NCBI GenBank assembly: GCA_027605045.1
Contig: JAQFWX010000022.1
Span: 372,001 to 436,000 of the forward strand
Length of the DNA stretch: 64,000 nt
Direction of reading: 5' to 3'
Source of the DNA: Phallus indusiatus
Taxonomy: Eukaryota; Basidiomycota; Agaricomycetes; Phallales; Phallaceae
The translations under genes were made by a program, and so were the position numbers. This document shows, in pieces, positions 26,031 to 37,271 of the stretch. Below the pieces are notes generated by a model that was not told the origin of the DNA, ran no database searches, and was given only the letters and a program-made list of their open reading frames with translations. The stretch's first letter is position 1, and each line of letters begins with the position of its first letter.

Positions 26031-27504
26031 GGCCGGCGTATAATAGCACCATCAGGAGATGGTTAAGGGAACCAAAAGTGTCATCAAATCAAGGTTTGTA
26101 AAAATTAAATATTGTTTTTTCCGCTCAGAGGCGGTTGTCCTAGTTTAGGTCGACACGAGTGTGCATTATTATATTACCGTAAGTACGCAACCGGTTTCTG
26201 TGCATTGAAGTAGATGACCGAGGGTAGCACAAGACAAATTGAGAGGTGTAGATGATATGAGCCAATAATTTGACGGCAAGATCCTGCCTGTTTAGTTTAT
26301 ATGAATATCAAAAACATCATTTTTTCCATTGATTCACCAGGAAATCCGCCGATGCAATGGGTGACCGCCGACCGGTGACTCTAGTATAATGGTTATCGCC
26401 AACTCAGCCATTCCAACGCACGCAGAAATGATTTAAATAAAAATGTCGGGGGATCTACTTTATAATCATTTTAAATAATAAACGTTTAAACGCCCAACAC
26501 TCCTTGTCTGGGAACTTTCAACCACTGAGCTGCGGCGCGCACGCGTCAATGTGAATGACCATGGCCCGAATTTTGCGTTACACAAATTCGACTTTCAGGG
26601 ACAACGGGTCTGAGCTTTAAGCAGCTAATAAAGATGTCGATGGATCCGTAGTAGGCAATGGGTCGCGATCGAGTTATTGCTGGGCAATCCTCCTGTACCT
26701 CATTGGTAGGTTATCATGAAACCCAAATAATTCGATCAATTGTACTAACTGGGACCGCCGTCAGAACAGAGTTACCAATCTCAAGTTACGAGAGAGATGA
26801 GAAATTGCAAACATTACAAACTGGGACGAGGGGACATTGGTGGAACGGTCGGATGGGTCTACAGTGTAGCCGGCGGGACATGGCCATTCAAGTCCGTTGG
26901 GAATCGGACAGTGAAAAAACGCTCACGAAATGCCGCGCCGTCAATGCATCATCATTGTATTTTGGAGTCATGCAATAAGTCAACAATCCCTGTGACGAGA
27001 GGAAGTTGTGCCAAGTACCGTATTTGAAGTTGGAGTCCGGCGTCATTTCCGATCAAGACAAGAACACGAGCATCTGTGAGTATACTAATGAAGAGAGGAG
27101 AGGGGCCGTCTTGACTATTTTATTGAGCGTGCAGCTTTCATTTATGTGATTCTGTGATATGGAAAGGTAGCTGGTGTCGGAAACATTTTTCGAGCTGTTC
27201 GTTGCCGCTCAACGTTAACTTTTCTACTCATCTTCAACAGGCGTCACCCTTTTATCTTCGCGTGGCCGACTTGTGATCTCCATCTTTTATGAGGTATCAT
27301 GGGACGACTTGAGGCTTTGAGCCCGAGGCACCCGTCTATCGAAGATAACTCTGGGTTTCATCCAGTAACCCACTGCAGCTTCCTTGGCGGAAATCAATTT
27401 CATTGTGTGTCGGGCTCTCTGAATGGCAATCAAACTAAACTGGAACTGCGATGATCGTCAAGTACGGATCGGTGGTTGAACCGAACCAAAACGTTGTCCT
27501 CATG

Positions 27505-27606
27505 ACTAGCTGAGTTCAGTAAAAACTACTACATAAACCAGATGCATGATGCTTTTATCAATACCCGAACCTTCTTTATTCATAACCCCCCATCTTCGTA
27601 TGAGAT
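27505..27606 (+). promoter_or_regulatory. Proximal promoter block shared by several array copies
   Basis: The block with GCTGAGTTCAGT, ACTACTACATAAACCA, ATGCATG and TTATCAATACC directly upstream of the start codon recurs before copies C and D and, on the minus strand, before copy I (51837-51940). It was probably duplicated together with the genes. Confidence 0.45.
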
Positions 27607-28943
27607 ATGCATTTCTCCGTACAGCAAGTGCAGATAGTGCAGCAGCTGCCGCGGTCTCTTCAGGTTGACGTCAATCTAGTTGCTACCACGACTCTCATTA
27701 TCTGGAATATCTTTTCAACTCTTGACGAAGAAGTAAGTGGCTCATCTCTCATGCAGGTTGTTGGTCTAAATGCTTTGCTACTAGGTCAGGTTCATCTGGA
27801 CGTGTGTAGTTTTCCTTGCACATGTCGATGTCAACTAAAAAAATGTGTCAGGCCCAATTTCACTTTCGCAAAGGGGTTGTATTTTATGGTCCGGTATCTC
27901 GCACTTTTACTTTTTTGGTAATTGTTCTTCTCGATTGGTTTGAGTGTCCCTTATTTTTTTTTTTTTGTTAAGTGGAGCTTCCCTCGGTTTCTTTGGGAAT
28001 TTAAAGGCCGATTCATGCACGGAAGTTATACTATTCATAACCGTCATTGGTTCTATGATCACAGCATGCTCAAACATATTGCTAGCACAACGAGGTACGT
28101 TTAGTTATTTTTGCTGCAGATATCTTAAAAAACGTGATATTGAGTGTACGCATTTTACGGTTGTTCGAAACCCATACTTTGGATCTTTAGTTCAGGATAT
28201 GTGTTAAATGAATCTTTGGTGATAGCGACTATAATTTTGGAGCTACAAAGCTTTCACGCGGAAAAGGATAGCCTTCCTTCACCAATACCAGAATTATTTG
28301 GGTATTGCATTCTCAAAGAATATCCTCCAATATGGTCCTATGGTTGGTGAGTGTGAGTGAACTAAAAGTCAAATTTTACTCACGTCGAGTGCTTTCGAAG
28401 GTTTTGCAAAACTGTATTCGAAGCCGTCGGTTTCGTTTGCATTATTACCAGATTCGCTAAACAGTGGAAAATTGGTCTTTCGAACTTAGGGATATATAAA
28501 GTTTTCCTAAGAGATGGAACATGGGCATTCTTTGTTTTGTCTTGTAAGCACAGTTTACACCTATCTTGATTCTCAAAATTCGTTACAATTATCAGTGCTC
28601 TCCTTGTTTGCCGGTATTCTATTGCATGCTCAAAGCACAGCAGGCCTGTCACTTGGTTTGTAAGTTTTAAATAAATTTGATTTAGTCATGCTGTTTCTCT
28701 GGACCCTGATTAAGCCAACTTAGGTGGTCATATGCCCTTTCTAGCATTTGTGTAAGTTGTACAAAGGAAATCGTGAATTTCACTGTGCACTGTATCACAC
28801 TGTTCATTAATGTAGTTTACATCCAGTCTAGCCGTCTGATACTGAATCTATATCATGCAGCAAAGGAAACTCAATATTCTAATCTTCTCTCGTGGGACGG
28901 CGGTCGTCATCAAGAATTGACAAATCTAATCGTTATTACTTAG
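27607..28943 (+). CDS. DUF6533-type multi-pass membrane protein, copy B
   Basis: Nine exons (27607-27732, 27785-27801, 27852-27917, 27973-28094, 28145-28346, 28401-28543, 28596-28659, 28724-28751, 28827-28943) total 885 nt, 294 residues, all with GT-AG introns of 48-75 nt. Landmarks: NLVATTTLIIWNIFSTLDEE, FTFAKGLYFMVRYLALLLF, GASLGFFGNLKADSCTEV, ITACSNILLAQR, VYAFYGCSKPILW, LPSPIPELFGYC, VFLRDGTWAFF, AGLSLGLWSYALSSIC and the end SRLILNLYHAAKETQ. Hydrophobic stretches fit a multi-pass membrane protein. Function unknown. The gene and over 1.5 kb of its upstream region form an inverted duplicate with copy I. DUF6533 assignment is from the motif T-hydrophobic-W-T-DEEV-IW-K-RY. Confidence 0.75.
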
Positions 28944-29169
28944 GTGGCAGGGTACGGGTGGTATATGTATATCATTAAGGACAGATACTACGCAGACACT
29001 CAAAACGTTGACGAGCATTTTTCACATTTCTGACAAGTTTGAAATTGTCAATATTTGCGAACTTTCCCGCTTACTGAGCGCGGGGATCACAATTGTCTAT
29101 CAAAGTTAAAACGTTGATGTTTCATCGAATTTTGTGCTGCGAAAACAGGTGGGAAATACCTACGGTATG

Positions 29170-29610
29170 GAGAATGCACTACTATTAGCAGTGGACGGGA
29201 CGCCCCCAGCATCCGCGCTCTCATCATACCCGACCATTCACCAACATCCGGATCCATGTTACAAATTATAATCATTCTCCGCATTGATTTGGCATAGACA
29301 CAATCGCCACCGAATATATAATGCTCAAAAATACCGCCCCGTTTTTTACCAAGAACATAAGGTGGTAGGCTATGAAAACTATTACGAAGTAATAAGCCAG
29401 TGCGCCTGGAGACAAAAACCAAATCTTCCACGACTATTCGATGTCCCGACGAAGTTTCGGTGAAAAGTGTTTTCGGCTGGAGCGCTCGGTGCTTTTTACC
29501 ACAATCGGTCCGGCTGTCCGGAGCTGTCTTTCCGTCGCGTGACTCCCATCGCGACTGAACCAAAACTCAAACTTTCAGCATCATATCAAATTGCGCGTTT
29601 GAAGACGAGG
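29170..29610 (-). repeat. Inverted-copy repeat with a conserved hydrophobic frame
   Basis: A segment read on the minus strand that recurs on the plus strand at about 49610-49990 with few changes. One minus-strand frame gives SPGALAYYFVIVFIAYHLMF and then a further hydrophobic run, like membrane segments. Another frame is open for 158 codons (29087-29563). Identity unknown. Confidence 0.55.
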
Positions 29611-30343
29611 CAACGTAGTAGTTTACTAACTAGGGGAACTTGATAAGGCACAGTGCTTGACGACGCACGCAGAAATGATTTTATAAAAATGTCGATGGGG
29701 GTCTACCTCACAATCATTTTAATAACGCCCAACAATTCTTGTCTGGGAACTTTCAATTTCAACCACCGAGCGGCGAACGCGCACGCGTCAGCCTGAGTCT
29801 GCCAGAATGACCATGGCCCAAATTTTGCGTTACAGAAATCCACACTTTCAGAACGGATCTGGTCTCTAAGCAACTAATCAAGGTATGGCATTCGCAGTAG
29901 GCAATGGGTCGCGATCGGGCTATTGCTGGGCAATCCTCCTGTACTTCATTGGTAACGGCGTTATCATAAAACCCAAATAATTCAAATGTACTAACCGGGC
30001 ACCGCCATCCGAGCAGAATATCTACCAAATCTAAAGTTTCGAGAGATTCGCGAAATCGCAAACTGGGACGAGGAAACATTGGTAAAATGGCCATTCAAAT
30101 ATTCAAATCCGCTGGATATCGGACAGTGAAAAAACGCTCAAGAAATTCCGCGCCATCATTGTACTCTCAAAGTTGGATGGAGGTCATGCAATAAGCCAAC
30201 AATCCTTTGATAAAAGTGAGACTTATGTTTATTAGACGTATCTAACGTCTTTAAATACACAAATTATAAGTAAGCTCCAGTGCTCACATGAGCACAATAT
30301 ATTACTCGCTCGATCGTTTCCCCTGATCGAATATAACAGCGCA

Positions 30344-30364
30344 GTCCGAGTCACCGACTCGGAC
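30344..30364. repeat. Perfect 9-bp hairpin
   Basis: GTCCGAGTC and GACTCGGAC flank a three-base loop. It lies in a spacer upstream of copy C with no gene of its own. Confidence 0.7.
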
Positions 30365-30799
30365 ACACGTTTGTCGTCGCACTTCAACATCCTTTGATGA
30401 GAGGAAGTTGGAGTTCGGCAACAGGCGTCAGCCTTTTTATCCACCATATTCGCGTAGCCGACTCGTCTCCAATGTTTATAAGGTATCATGGGACGACTTG
30501 AGGCTTTGAGCCCGAGACACCGTCTATCGAAAAAACCTTGGGTTTCACCAGTAGCTTACTGCAGCTTCCCTGACGGAAACCAATTTCATTGTGAACGTCG
30601 GGGTTTCTCAATGGCAATCAAACTGAGCTGCGATGATCGTCAAGTACGGGTCGGTTGTTGAACCGAACCGAAAGGTTGTGCCCATGACTAGCTGAGTTCA
30701 GTGAAAACTACTACATAAACCAAATGCATGGTGCTTTTATCAATACCCAAATCATAACCTGATTCATATTATTCATAGCCCCTCACCTTCGCATGAGAT

Positions 30800-32136
30800 A
30801 TGCATTTCTCGACACAACAAGTGCCACAGATAGTGGAGCAGCTGCCGCGGTTTCTTCAGGTCGAATTCAATCTGGTTGCTACCACGACTCTCATCATCTG
30901 GAATATTTTTTCAACCTTTGACGAAGAAGTAAGCGTCTCATTTCTCATAGCTTATTCGTGGCCTAAATGCTTTGCTACTAGGTCAGGTTTATCTGGTCGT
31001 GTGTAATTTTCCTTGGATATGTCGATGTCAATTTAAAGAATTGTGCCAGGTCCAATTTCACTTTCGCAAAAGGGTTGTATTATATGGTCCGGTATCTCGC
31101 GCTTTTACTTTTTTGGTAATTGTTCTTCTCGATTGGTTTGAGTGTCTCTTATTTGTTTTGTTAAGTGGAGCTTCCCTTGGTTTCTTTGGGAATCTAGGGG
31201 CCAATTCATGCACGGAAGTCATAATATTCGTGACCATTATTGGTTCAACGATCACAGCATGCTCAAACATATTGCTGGGACAACGAGGTACTTAATTATT
31301 TCTGCTGCAAATATCTTAACGGAACGTGATATTTAGTGTATGCTTTTTACGGTTGTTCGAAACCCATACTTTGGATCTTCAGTTCAGGATGTGTGTTGAG
31401 CGAATCTTTGGTGATAGTGACTATAATTTTAGAGCTACAAGGCTTTCGCGCGGAAAAGGATAGTCTTCCTTCACCAATACCAGAACTATTTGGGTATTGT
31501 ATTTTCAAAGATTATCCTCCAATATGGTCCTATGGTTGGTGAGTGTGAATGAACTAAGAGTCAAATTGTACTCACGTCAAAGTACTCTGAAAGGTTTTGC
31601 AAAACTGTATTCGAAGCCGTCGGTTTCGTTTGCATTATTACCAGATTTGCTAAACAGCCTGAGTGGGAAATGGGTCTTTCGAACTTAGGGTTATATAAGG
31701 TGTTCCTAAGAGATGGAACATGGGCATTCTTTACTTTGTTTAGTAAGCACAGCCTTTGAGACTATCTTGCTTCTCAAAACTTGTCACAATTATCAGTGTT
31801 CTACTTGATTGCCGGTATTCTGCTGCATGCTGGAAACGTAGCAGGCCTATCACTCACTTTGTAAGTTCTAAATGAACTTGATTTAGTCATGCTATTTCTC
31901 TGGACCCTAATTAAGCGAATTAGGTGGTCATATGCCCTTTCTAGCATTTGTGTAAGTCGTACAAAGGAAATTGTGAATTTCACTGTTATTCACCGTTCAC
32001 TAATATCGTTTACATCCAGTCTACCCGTCTGATACTGAACCTACATCATTCAGCAAAGGGAACCCAATACTCTAATCTTCTCTCGTGGGACGGCGGTCTC
32101 CATCAAGAATTGTCAAGTCTGATCGTGGTTACTTAG
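30800..32136 (+). CDS. DUF6533-type multi-pass membrane protein, copy C
   Basis: Same nine-exon layout as copy B and very similar to it, so the two probably arose by a recent duplication. The start MHFSTQQVPQIVEQLPRFLQ leads into VATTTLIIWNIFSTFDEE. Later landmarks are GASLGFFGNLGANSCTEV, CVLSESLVIVTIILELQGF, LPSPIPELFGYCIFKDY, an exon with AKQPEWEMGLSNLG, AGILLHAGNVAGLSLTL, WSYALSSIC, and the end LILNLHHSAKGTQYSNLLSW. All introns have GT-AG ends, and the stop is TAG at 32134-32136. About 297 residues are expected. Function unknown. A relic of another member's C-terminus follows about 80 bases downstream. Confidence 0.75.
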
Positions 32137-32212
32137 GCGGCAAGGTGAAAATAGCATCATTAAAGACAGAAATACTGACGAAGGAATCGTGGATCTTGCT
32201 AACTCAGCAAGG

Positions 32213-32264
32213 TTGCAGGGTACTTGGTCTCATCGAGTATGGCTCTTGACTTGAATTGCGACTA
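32213..32264 (+). pseudogene. Relic of a DUF6533-family C-terminus (copy G/H type)
   Basis: The frame GYLVSSSMALDLNCD followed by TAA matches GYLVASSMAFDLNCD of copy H and GYLVSTSIALDLNHD of copy G. It is followed by the inverted equivalent of copy H's 3' flank. Upstream exons are missing. Confidence 0.6.
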
Positions 32265-33605
32265 AATAGCAAAGCTCTCCGATGGCCAGTGATTATGTAT
32301 TTGGCACCCTTGAGCCTTGAGACAAGCATAGAAGTAGGCATGGCATTGTAATGCATAACATTTCCATTGGTATCGGAGTAAATAGGTAGAGTCTGAAACA
32401 TACATTAGAGGATGATGGTGAACGTGAAAAAAAGCGATGATGTCTATTGACGCGGAACATTGAACCGGCCTTTGCGACTGCCATTGCTGGAAGTTTCCGG
32501 TAATCCATGCAGACAGTGGTGGACAACTCATTGAAGTAATCGATGGAACACTCCTTTGTATTTCATCACTCGTCAAAATCTGAATTTCCCCCGTTTTTTT
32601 ACGACGATCACGAAGCGATTGTTTTTGGATTGTTTGAGTGAGAAGACTTTGCTGACTAAGCGCTAAGCGCTTTTAGATTGTTTCGGTCGTTCAAACCGTT
32701 CACTGCTACGCTTGCGTCTAGTACCCCTTCACCCAGTAGCCTTCGCCCGCGGGTTCATGATTTCATGAATTAATCAACTCGATAAGTTACCTAAATTTCA
32801 AGAGAGGGATATAGTGTCAATTTTCCTTCGTATTTTTAGGGCGTTGCTTGATACACTCCAGACTTGCGGTCGCCGTGATTCTGAATCAGAAGTTTCCATC
32901 CGTTTGCTGAACTGTGTTAAGTATCGGTCAACCACGTTGTCTATACTTAGAGTCAGTGTAAGCCAGCGTTATATTCTCGTAGTCACCTGAAACTTGTGAG
33001 CTCTTGTTTGAAATGATTTTGATTTGATCCTGTACTAATAACAGCTATGCGAGAGTCCGTGTCACGTTCCTTGATCATCTCAGTTGAGAACATTATACCT
33101 TGCACAACGATGTGTGCCGTAAATCAATATATACTGCACAGCATAGCAGTCTTCCAACCTGTAACTTTGAATTAGTCAATGTTTTCGCTATTCCGTTATT
33201 TTTTGGTAGGCCGTAATAGATTATTCAAAACTGCGGCTTACGAATCTCGGTAAAAGTGAAGAAAATCAAAAACCCATATTGATGAATTATCGTAGTGGAT
33301 GCCAACATCAACGCGCCGACATCTATAAATGTCCCCGGCACCGTAATTCACAGCCTGCTTCAAATTCTTGATTCAAGATCACTTCCTTTGACCTACCGGA
33401 AGAAGCATACCAAAAACCGGTTTGGAAATGACAGCTCAGTTAAGCTATAAAGAAATATGAACAAGTTGCGCGAAAGAAACTTTCTAAATTCAAATTCAGC
33501 TTTTCCAAGAAATCCTAGGCGGCGCTACTAATGGGTTTGTTTTGAATACAGGTCTCTCTGCTTGTCATTGAATTTCAAGCAAAGCACTTCTTTTCGGACA
33601 GGAAA

Positions 33606-33920
33606 ATGGCAACTGAGGCAGTATACATCATAAAACATCTAGGATTGAGTTCTAGGAAGAGGAATTCTGAACATTGTGTCCCAGTCGCAACTCATACAAG
33701 AGCTCCCCAGACCGCTTATCTACCCCGCCAATACCAATCTAGATTGAAGAGCAATTTCTATCTTTGTGGTCAGAAACTGATAAATTCTTGTAGTTACCAG
33801 TACAACACTCATTATCTAGGATACTTTCTTGGTCTTTGATGAAGAAGTGAGTATTTAACTCTTCGAAACGTGATTTCCACAGCCTCGGCGTACTAAGACC
33901 AAAACAGGCAATATGGTGAG
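33606..33920 (+). pseudogene. Relic of the 5' exons of a copy-A-like gene
   Basis: Bases 33680-33850 match the first two exons and first intron of copy A almost base by base (CCAGTCGCAACTCATAC, CAATACCAATCTAG, CAACACTCATTATCT). The start codon is GTG in place of ATG, and the sequence changes abruptly after CAGGCAATATGG into a flank repeat. It lacks everything after the second exon. Confidence 0.6.
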
Positions 33921-34775
33921 CAATCCTCCTGTACATCATTCGTATGTCATCATAAAACCCACATAATTTGTCAACTGTTGATGCGCGCGAGATCAGGAGA
34001 TCGGAAGGAAACCGGTGTAGGTGCCGTCAGCGTAATACTGGATAAAAATGGATTCGTGTAATAATGAATAGGAGTGAAATACTGGTTTTTGTTAAATTTG
34101 ACTCGTGATAGTCGTAAGAATAAAATGGGCCGTAAAAACAGTGATATTCGTGAGTTAAAACAACCCGTCTTTTATGTACAGAAAGGTCCGAGCAAGATCG
34201 GACTCTGGGTTTGAGGGGTAAGCGGAATAAAGGAAAGCTGTAAAGAAGAAAAATCCACATGCGAGCTCATTTTGCAACGAAAGTCAGGGAAGCGAAATTA
34301 CTTTTGTATGGAACAAGGGGAAGTCAAAGTTCTCTAAACTGTTGCTGAGGGGCACTCAGCTTTTACAAATGTTGTGTTGACGCTGTTTTAGAGGCGGCGC
34401 ATATATGTCAAGAGCTCTGTGGCTAGTTGCTCCGGAGCGGACTGATGTTGCGTCATGTTTCTTCAATTATCAGCTACGATCCGTTTCCCTTCGAATTTCC
34501 TTTCTTGGTTAAAATTCCGTTTATACCGTTTTCTCTCTCAACAGTGTTAAATGGAGAGGAAGAACAATATATGTGACACAAAATGGAACACAAGACGGGA
34601 CACAAGATGGGGAGATGGGGGCACAAGATGGAGACGAAAATATCCACCCTCGACTGCGACCGTGTTGACACGTGGTCACCGAGCACCACCCTACCGAGCC
34701 ACGCAGTCGATCCTCCGTCTCATTTGTGCTCCTCCACTCAAACTGGCCGTTGAGTTAGGCAATGTGGACAGGAAT

Positions 34776-34860
34776 TCCTGCTACTAGGCTACCGCCGCTA
34801 GGTTGTTGCTCCTAGGCTACTGCTACCAGGCTATTACCAGACTGCTGCCTCTAGATCACA
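34776..34860. repeat. Imperfect minisatellite of CTAGGCTACTGC-like units
   Basis: About six diverged units of 12-15 bases (GCTACTAGGCTACCGC, GCTCCTAGGCTACTGC, ACCAGGCTATTACC) lie in a spacer with no gene. An AGTTGA-rich stretch follows to about 34920. Confidence 0.5.
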
Positions 34861-35925
34861 GAGGACCAAGTTGAGAGTTGAATTGAAAGTTGAGTTGGGA
34901 TTGCCAACTGAGTTGAAAAGTGAAATAAAGTTGATTAGGATGAGTCTGGACGCCACAGGACGGGCGAGGAAATGCTGCCACCTTTTGCTTCGACCCAGTT
35001 GTTCCTACTGCGTTTCGCTCAGTCTTAAAGGCACGTTCTAAGACATCCACCTGTCTGGGATGCGCGGAAGGAAGGAAAGTTCGAGAGAAGATGGTGAATC
35101 GATGAGACAGGAGATGTCTGCCGCGCTGGGCAGAGGAAGAGGGTCAACAGACGATACAAAAACTGTTTGGGGATATTTCGTTGGGCGCTTCTATTTTTTG
35201 AAATACCGATTTATGACCGTCTTGCCGCTCAAGTCTATTACATAATGCCTAGACCCTTCCGACCGTAGTTCCCTCGTCCTCAGTTTGCAATTTTGCAATT
35301 TCTCTCGGAACTTTATTTGGTAGATACTCGACATGGTGTGCGCATGGCCATTCAAATATTCAAGTCCGTTAGGTACCGGACAGTGCAAAAAACGCTCAAG
35401 AAATGCCGCGCCCTCATCAGTGCACTTCCGACTTCGATGGACTCGGAGTCATGCCGACAATCCTGTGAATGTGATGAGAGGAAGCTGTAGCCATTCCCGA
35501 TCAAGACAAGAATACAAGCATCTGTGAGTATACAAAGGGATCGTGTCCCCGTCGTGAGTGATTTTTGTTTTAGTACAGCTTTTCATTAGGATTCTGTGAT
35601 ACCGAAAGGTAGAATGTGACGACTTGAGGCTTTGAGCTTTAAACCGGAGGCACCCATCTATCGAAAACCTGGGTTTCACTCAGTAATCTACTACTTCTTT
35701 GACGGACCTCATTGTCTTTCTGATTGGTCATCAAATTGGACTCAAACTGCGATGATCGTCTAGTCTTTTGACCCGAATCGGAAAGTTGGACTACCGTGAC
35801 AAAGCTGAGTTTAGTGAAATAAAACTACTACATAAACCAAGGTGCATGGTGCTTTCAATAATACCCCAACCTTACTCAGTTGAATTCATTTTTATTCATA
35901 ATCCCTAACCTTTGCATGAGATACT

Positions 35926-37271
35926 ATGTATTTCTTCATACAACAAGTGTCGCAGATAGCGGAGCAGCTGCCACGATTTTTTCAAATCGAATTCAATCTA
36001 GTTGCTACCACGACTCTCATCATCTGGAATATTTTTTCAACCCTTGACGAGGAAGTATGTGCCTCATTCTTCATCCAGGTTATTGGTGATTTAAATGCTT
36101 TGCTACCTAGGTCAGGTTCATCTGGTCGTGTGTAGTTTTTCTTGGACATGACATGACAATTATATCCTCAAAATGTGTCAGATCTAATCTTACGTTCGCA
36201 AAGGGGTTGTATTTTGTGGTCCGGTATCTCGCACTCTTACTATTTTGGTATGTTCTTCTCAATTGGTTTGAGTGTTTCTTATTTGTTTTTTTTTAAGTGG
36301 AGCTACCCTCAGTTTCTTTGGGCATCTAGGGGCCGATCCATGCACGGAATTTATAAAATTTCTGGTTATCAATGGAATTACGATCACAGCATGTTCAAAA
36401 ATATTGCTAGTACAACGAGGTATGTATGTTATTTTTTGCTGTAAATATCTTAGCGGAACGTGATTTTTAGTGTACGCATTTTATGGCTGTTCGAAATGTA
36501 TACTTTGGATCTTCTACTCGGGATTTGTTTTGAGCGAATCGTTGGTGATAGTGGTTACGATTTTGGAACTACAAGATTTTCGTGCAGAAAAGGATATCCT
36601 TCCTTCACCAATACCAGAACTATTTGGATATTGCTTCAAAGAATTTCCCTCAATATCGTCCTTTGGTTGGTGAGCGTGGGCAGACTAAGAGTCAAATTTG
36701 GTTCACCTCAAGTGCCCTGAAAGGTTTTGCGAAATTGCATTCGAAGCCGTTGCTTTCGTTTGCATTGTTACGAGATTCGTTAAACTTTCCACAGAGTGGA
36801 GAACTGGGTTCAGTTCGAACTCAGGGCTATATAAGGTTTTCTTGAGAGATGGAACGTGGACATTCTTGATTTTGTTTTGTGAGTACAGTCCAGACTCTTT
36901 GCACCTATCTCTTTTAACATTTAAAAATTTAAATCAGTGTTCTACCTGTTTTCCGCTATCCTGCTCCGTGCACAAAACATACCGGAAGCCTTGTCAATTT
37001 CTTTGTATGTTTTCAGTGAAATTGATTTAGTCATCGTATTTCTCTGGACTCTGATTAAGCGAATTTAGATGGGCATATGCTCTTTCTAGCATTTGTGTAA
37101 GCCATACAAAGGAAATTGTGAATTTCACTGTTTACTAATATCGTTTACCTAAAGTGTACCCGTCTGATACTGAACCTACATCATGCAGCAAAAGGAACCC
37201 AATACTCTAATGTTCTTTCGTGGGACGGCGGTTTTCATCAAGAATTGTCAAGTCTGATCGTGGTTACTTAG
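35926..37271 (+). CDS. DUF6533-type multi-pass membrane protein, copy D
   Basis: Start MYFFIQQVSQIAEQLPRFFQ, then VATTTLIIWNIFSTLDEE. LTFAKGLYFVVRYLALLLF, GATLSFFGHLGADPCTEF, ITACSKILLVQR, VYAFYGCSKCILW and LPSPIPELFGYCFKEF (one codon shorter than B and C) follow. It continues through FCEIAFEAVAFVCIVTRF, VFLRDGTWTFLILF, SAILLRAQNIPEALSISL and WAYALSSIC. The last exon begins after CCTAAAG instead of the family's ATCCAG, so the first residue becomes Cys (TRLILNLHHAAKGTQ). All frames join with GT-AG introns. Function unknown. This gene sits between the 5' and 3' relics of a copy-A-like gene. Confidence 0.7.

Larger units (their letters stand above)
25398..27606. other. Spacer made of duplicated array flanks
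   Basis: 25400-25640 resembles 37660-38100 (3' flank of copy A and of its relic). 25976-26030 is a relic of the C-terminal end of a copy-J-like gene. About 26080-27600 is an inverted copy of about 51840-53280. No intact gene is seen. Confidence 0.55.
28944..30799. other. Spacer with repeated segments and no intact gene
   Basis: 29170-29610 has an inverted, near-identical copy at about 49610-49990. 29660-30200 is a decayed copy of the flank repeat seen at 26395-27070. A 9-bp perfect hairpin lies at 30344-30364. The last 110 bases are the promoter block of copy C. Confidence 0.5.
32137..35925. other. Mosaic spacer between copies C and D
   Basis: 32140-32690 is an inverted copy of about 46740-47420. 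About 32700-33920 is a direct copy of about 22950-24260, including the 5' exons of copy A. 33980-35240 is unlike the rest and has an imperfect minisatellite (34776-34860) and a segment shared with 46450-46560. 35255-35530 is a piece of the flank repeat. No transposon protein is recognisable. Confidence 0.5.

Noticed and set aside
26380..26430. tRNA-like start (CTAGTATAATGGTTAT resembles a D-arm and A box), also at 52950-52990 on minus
   Set aside because: No B box, T-arm or matching acceptor stem follows, so neither a tRNA nor a SINE head is supported.
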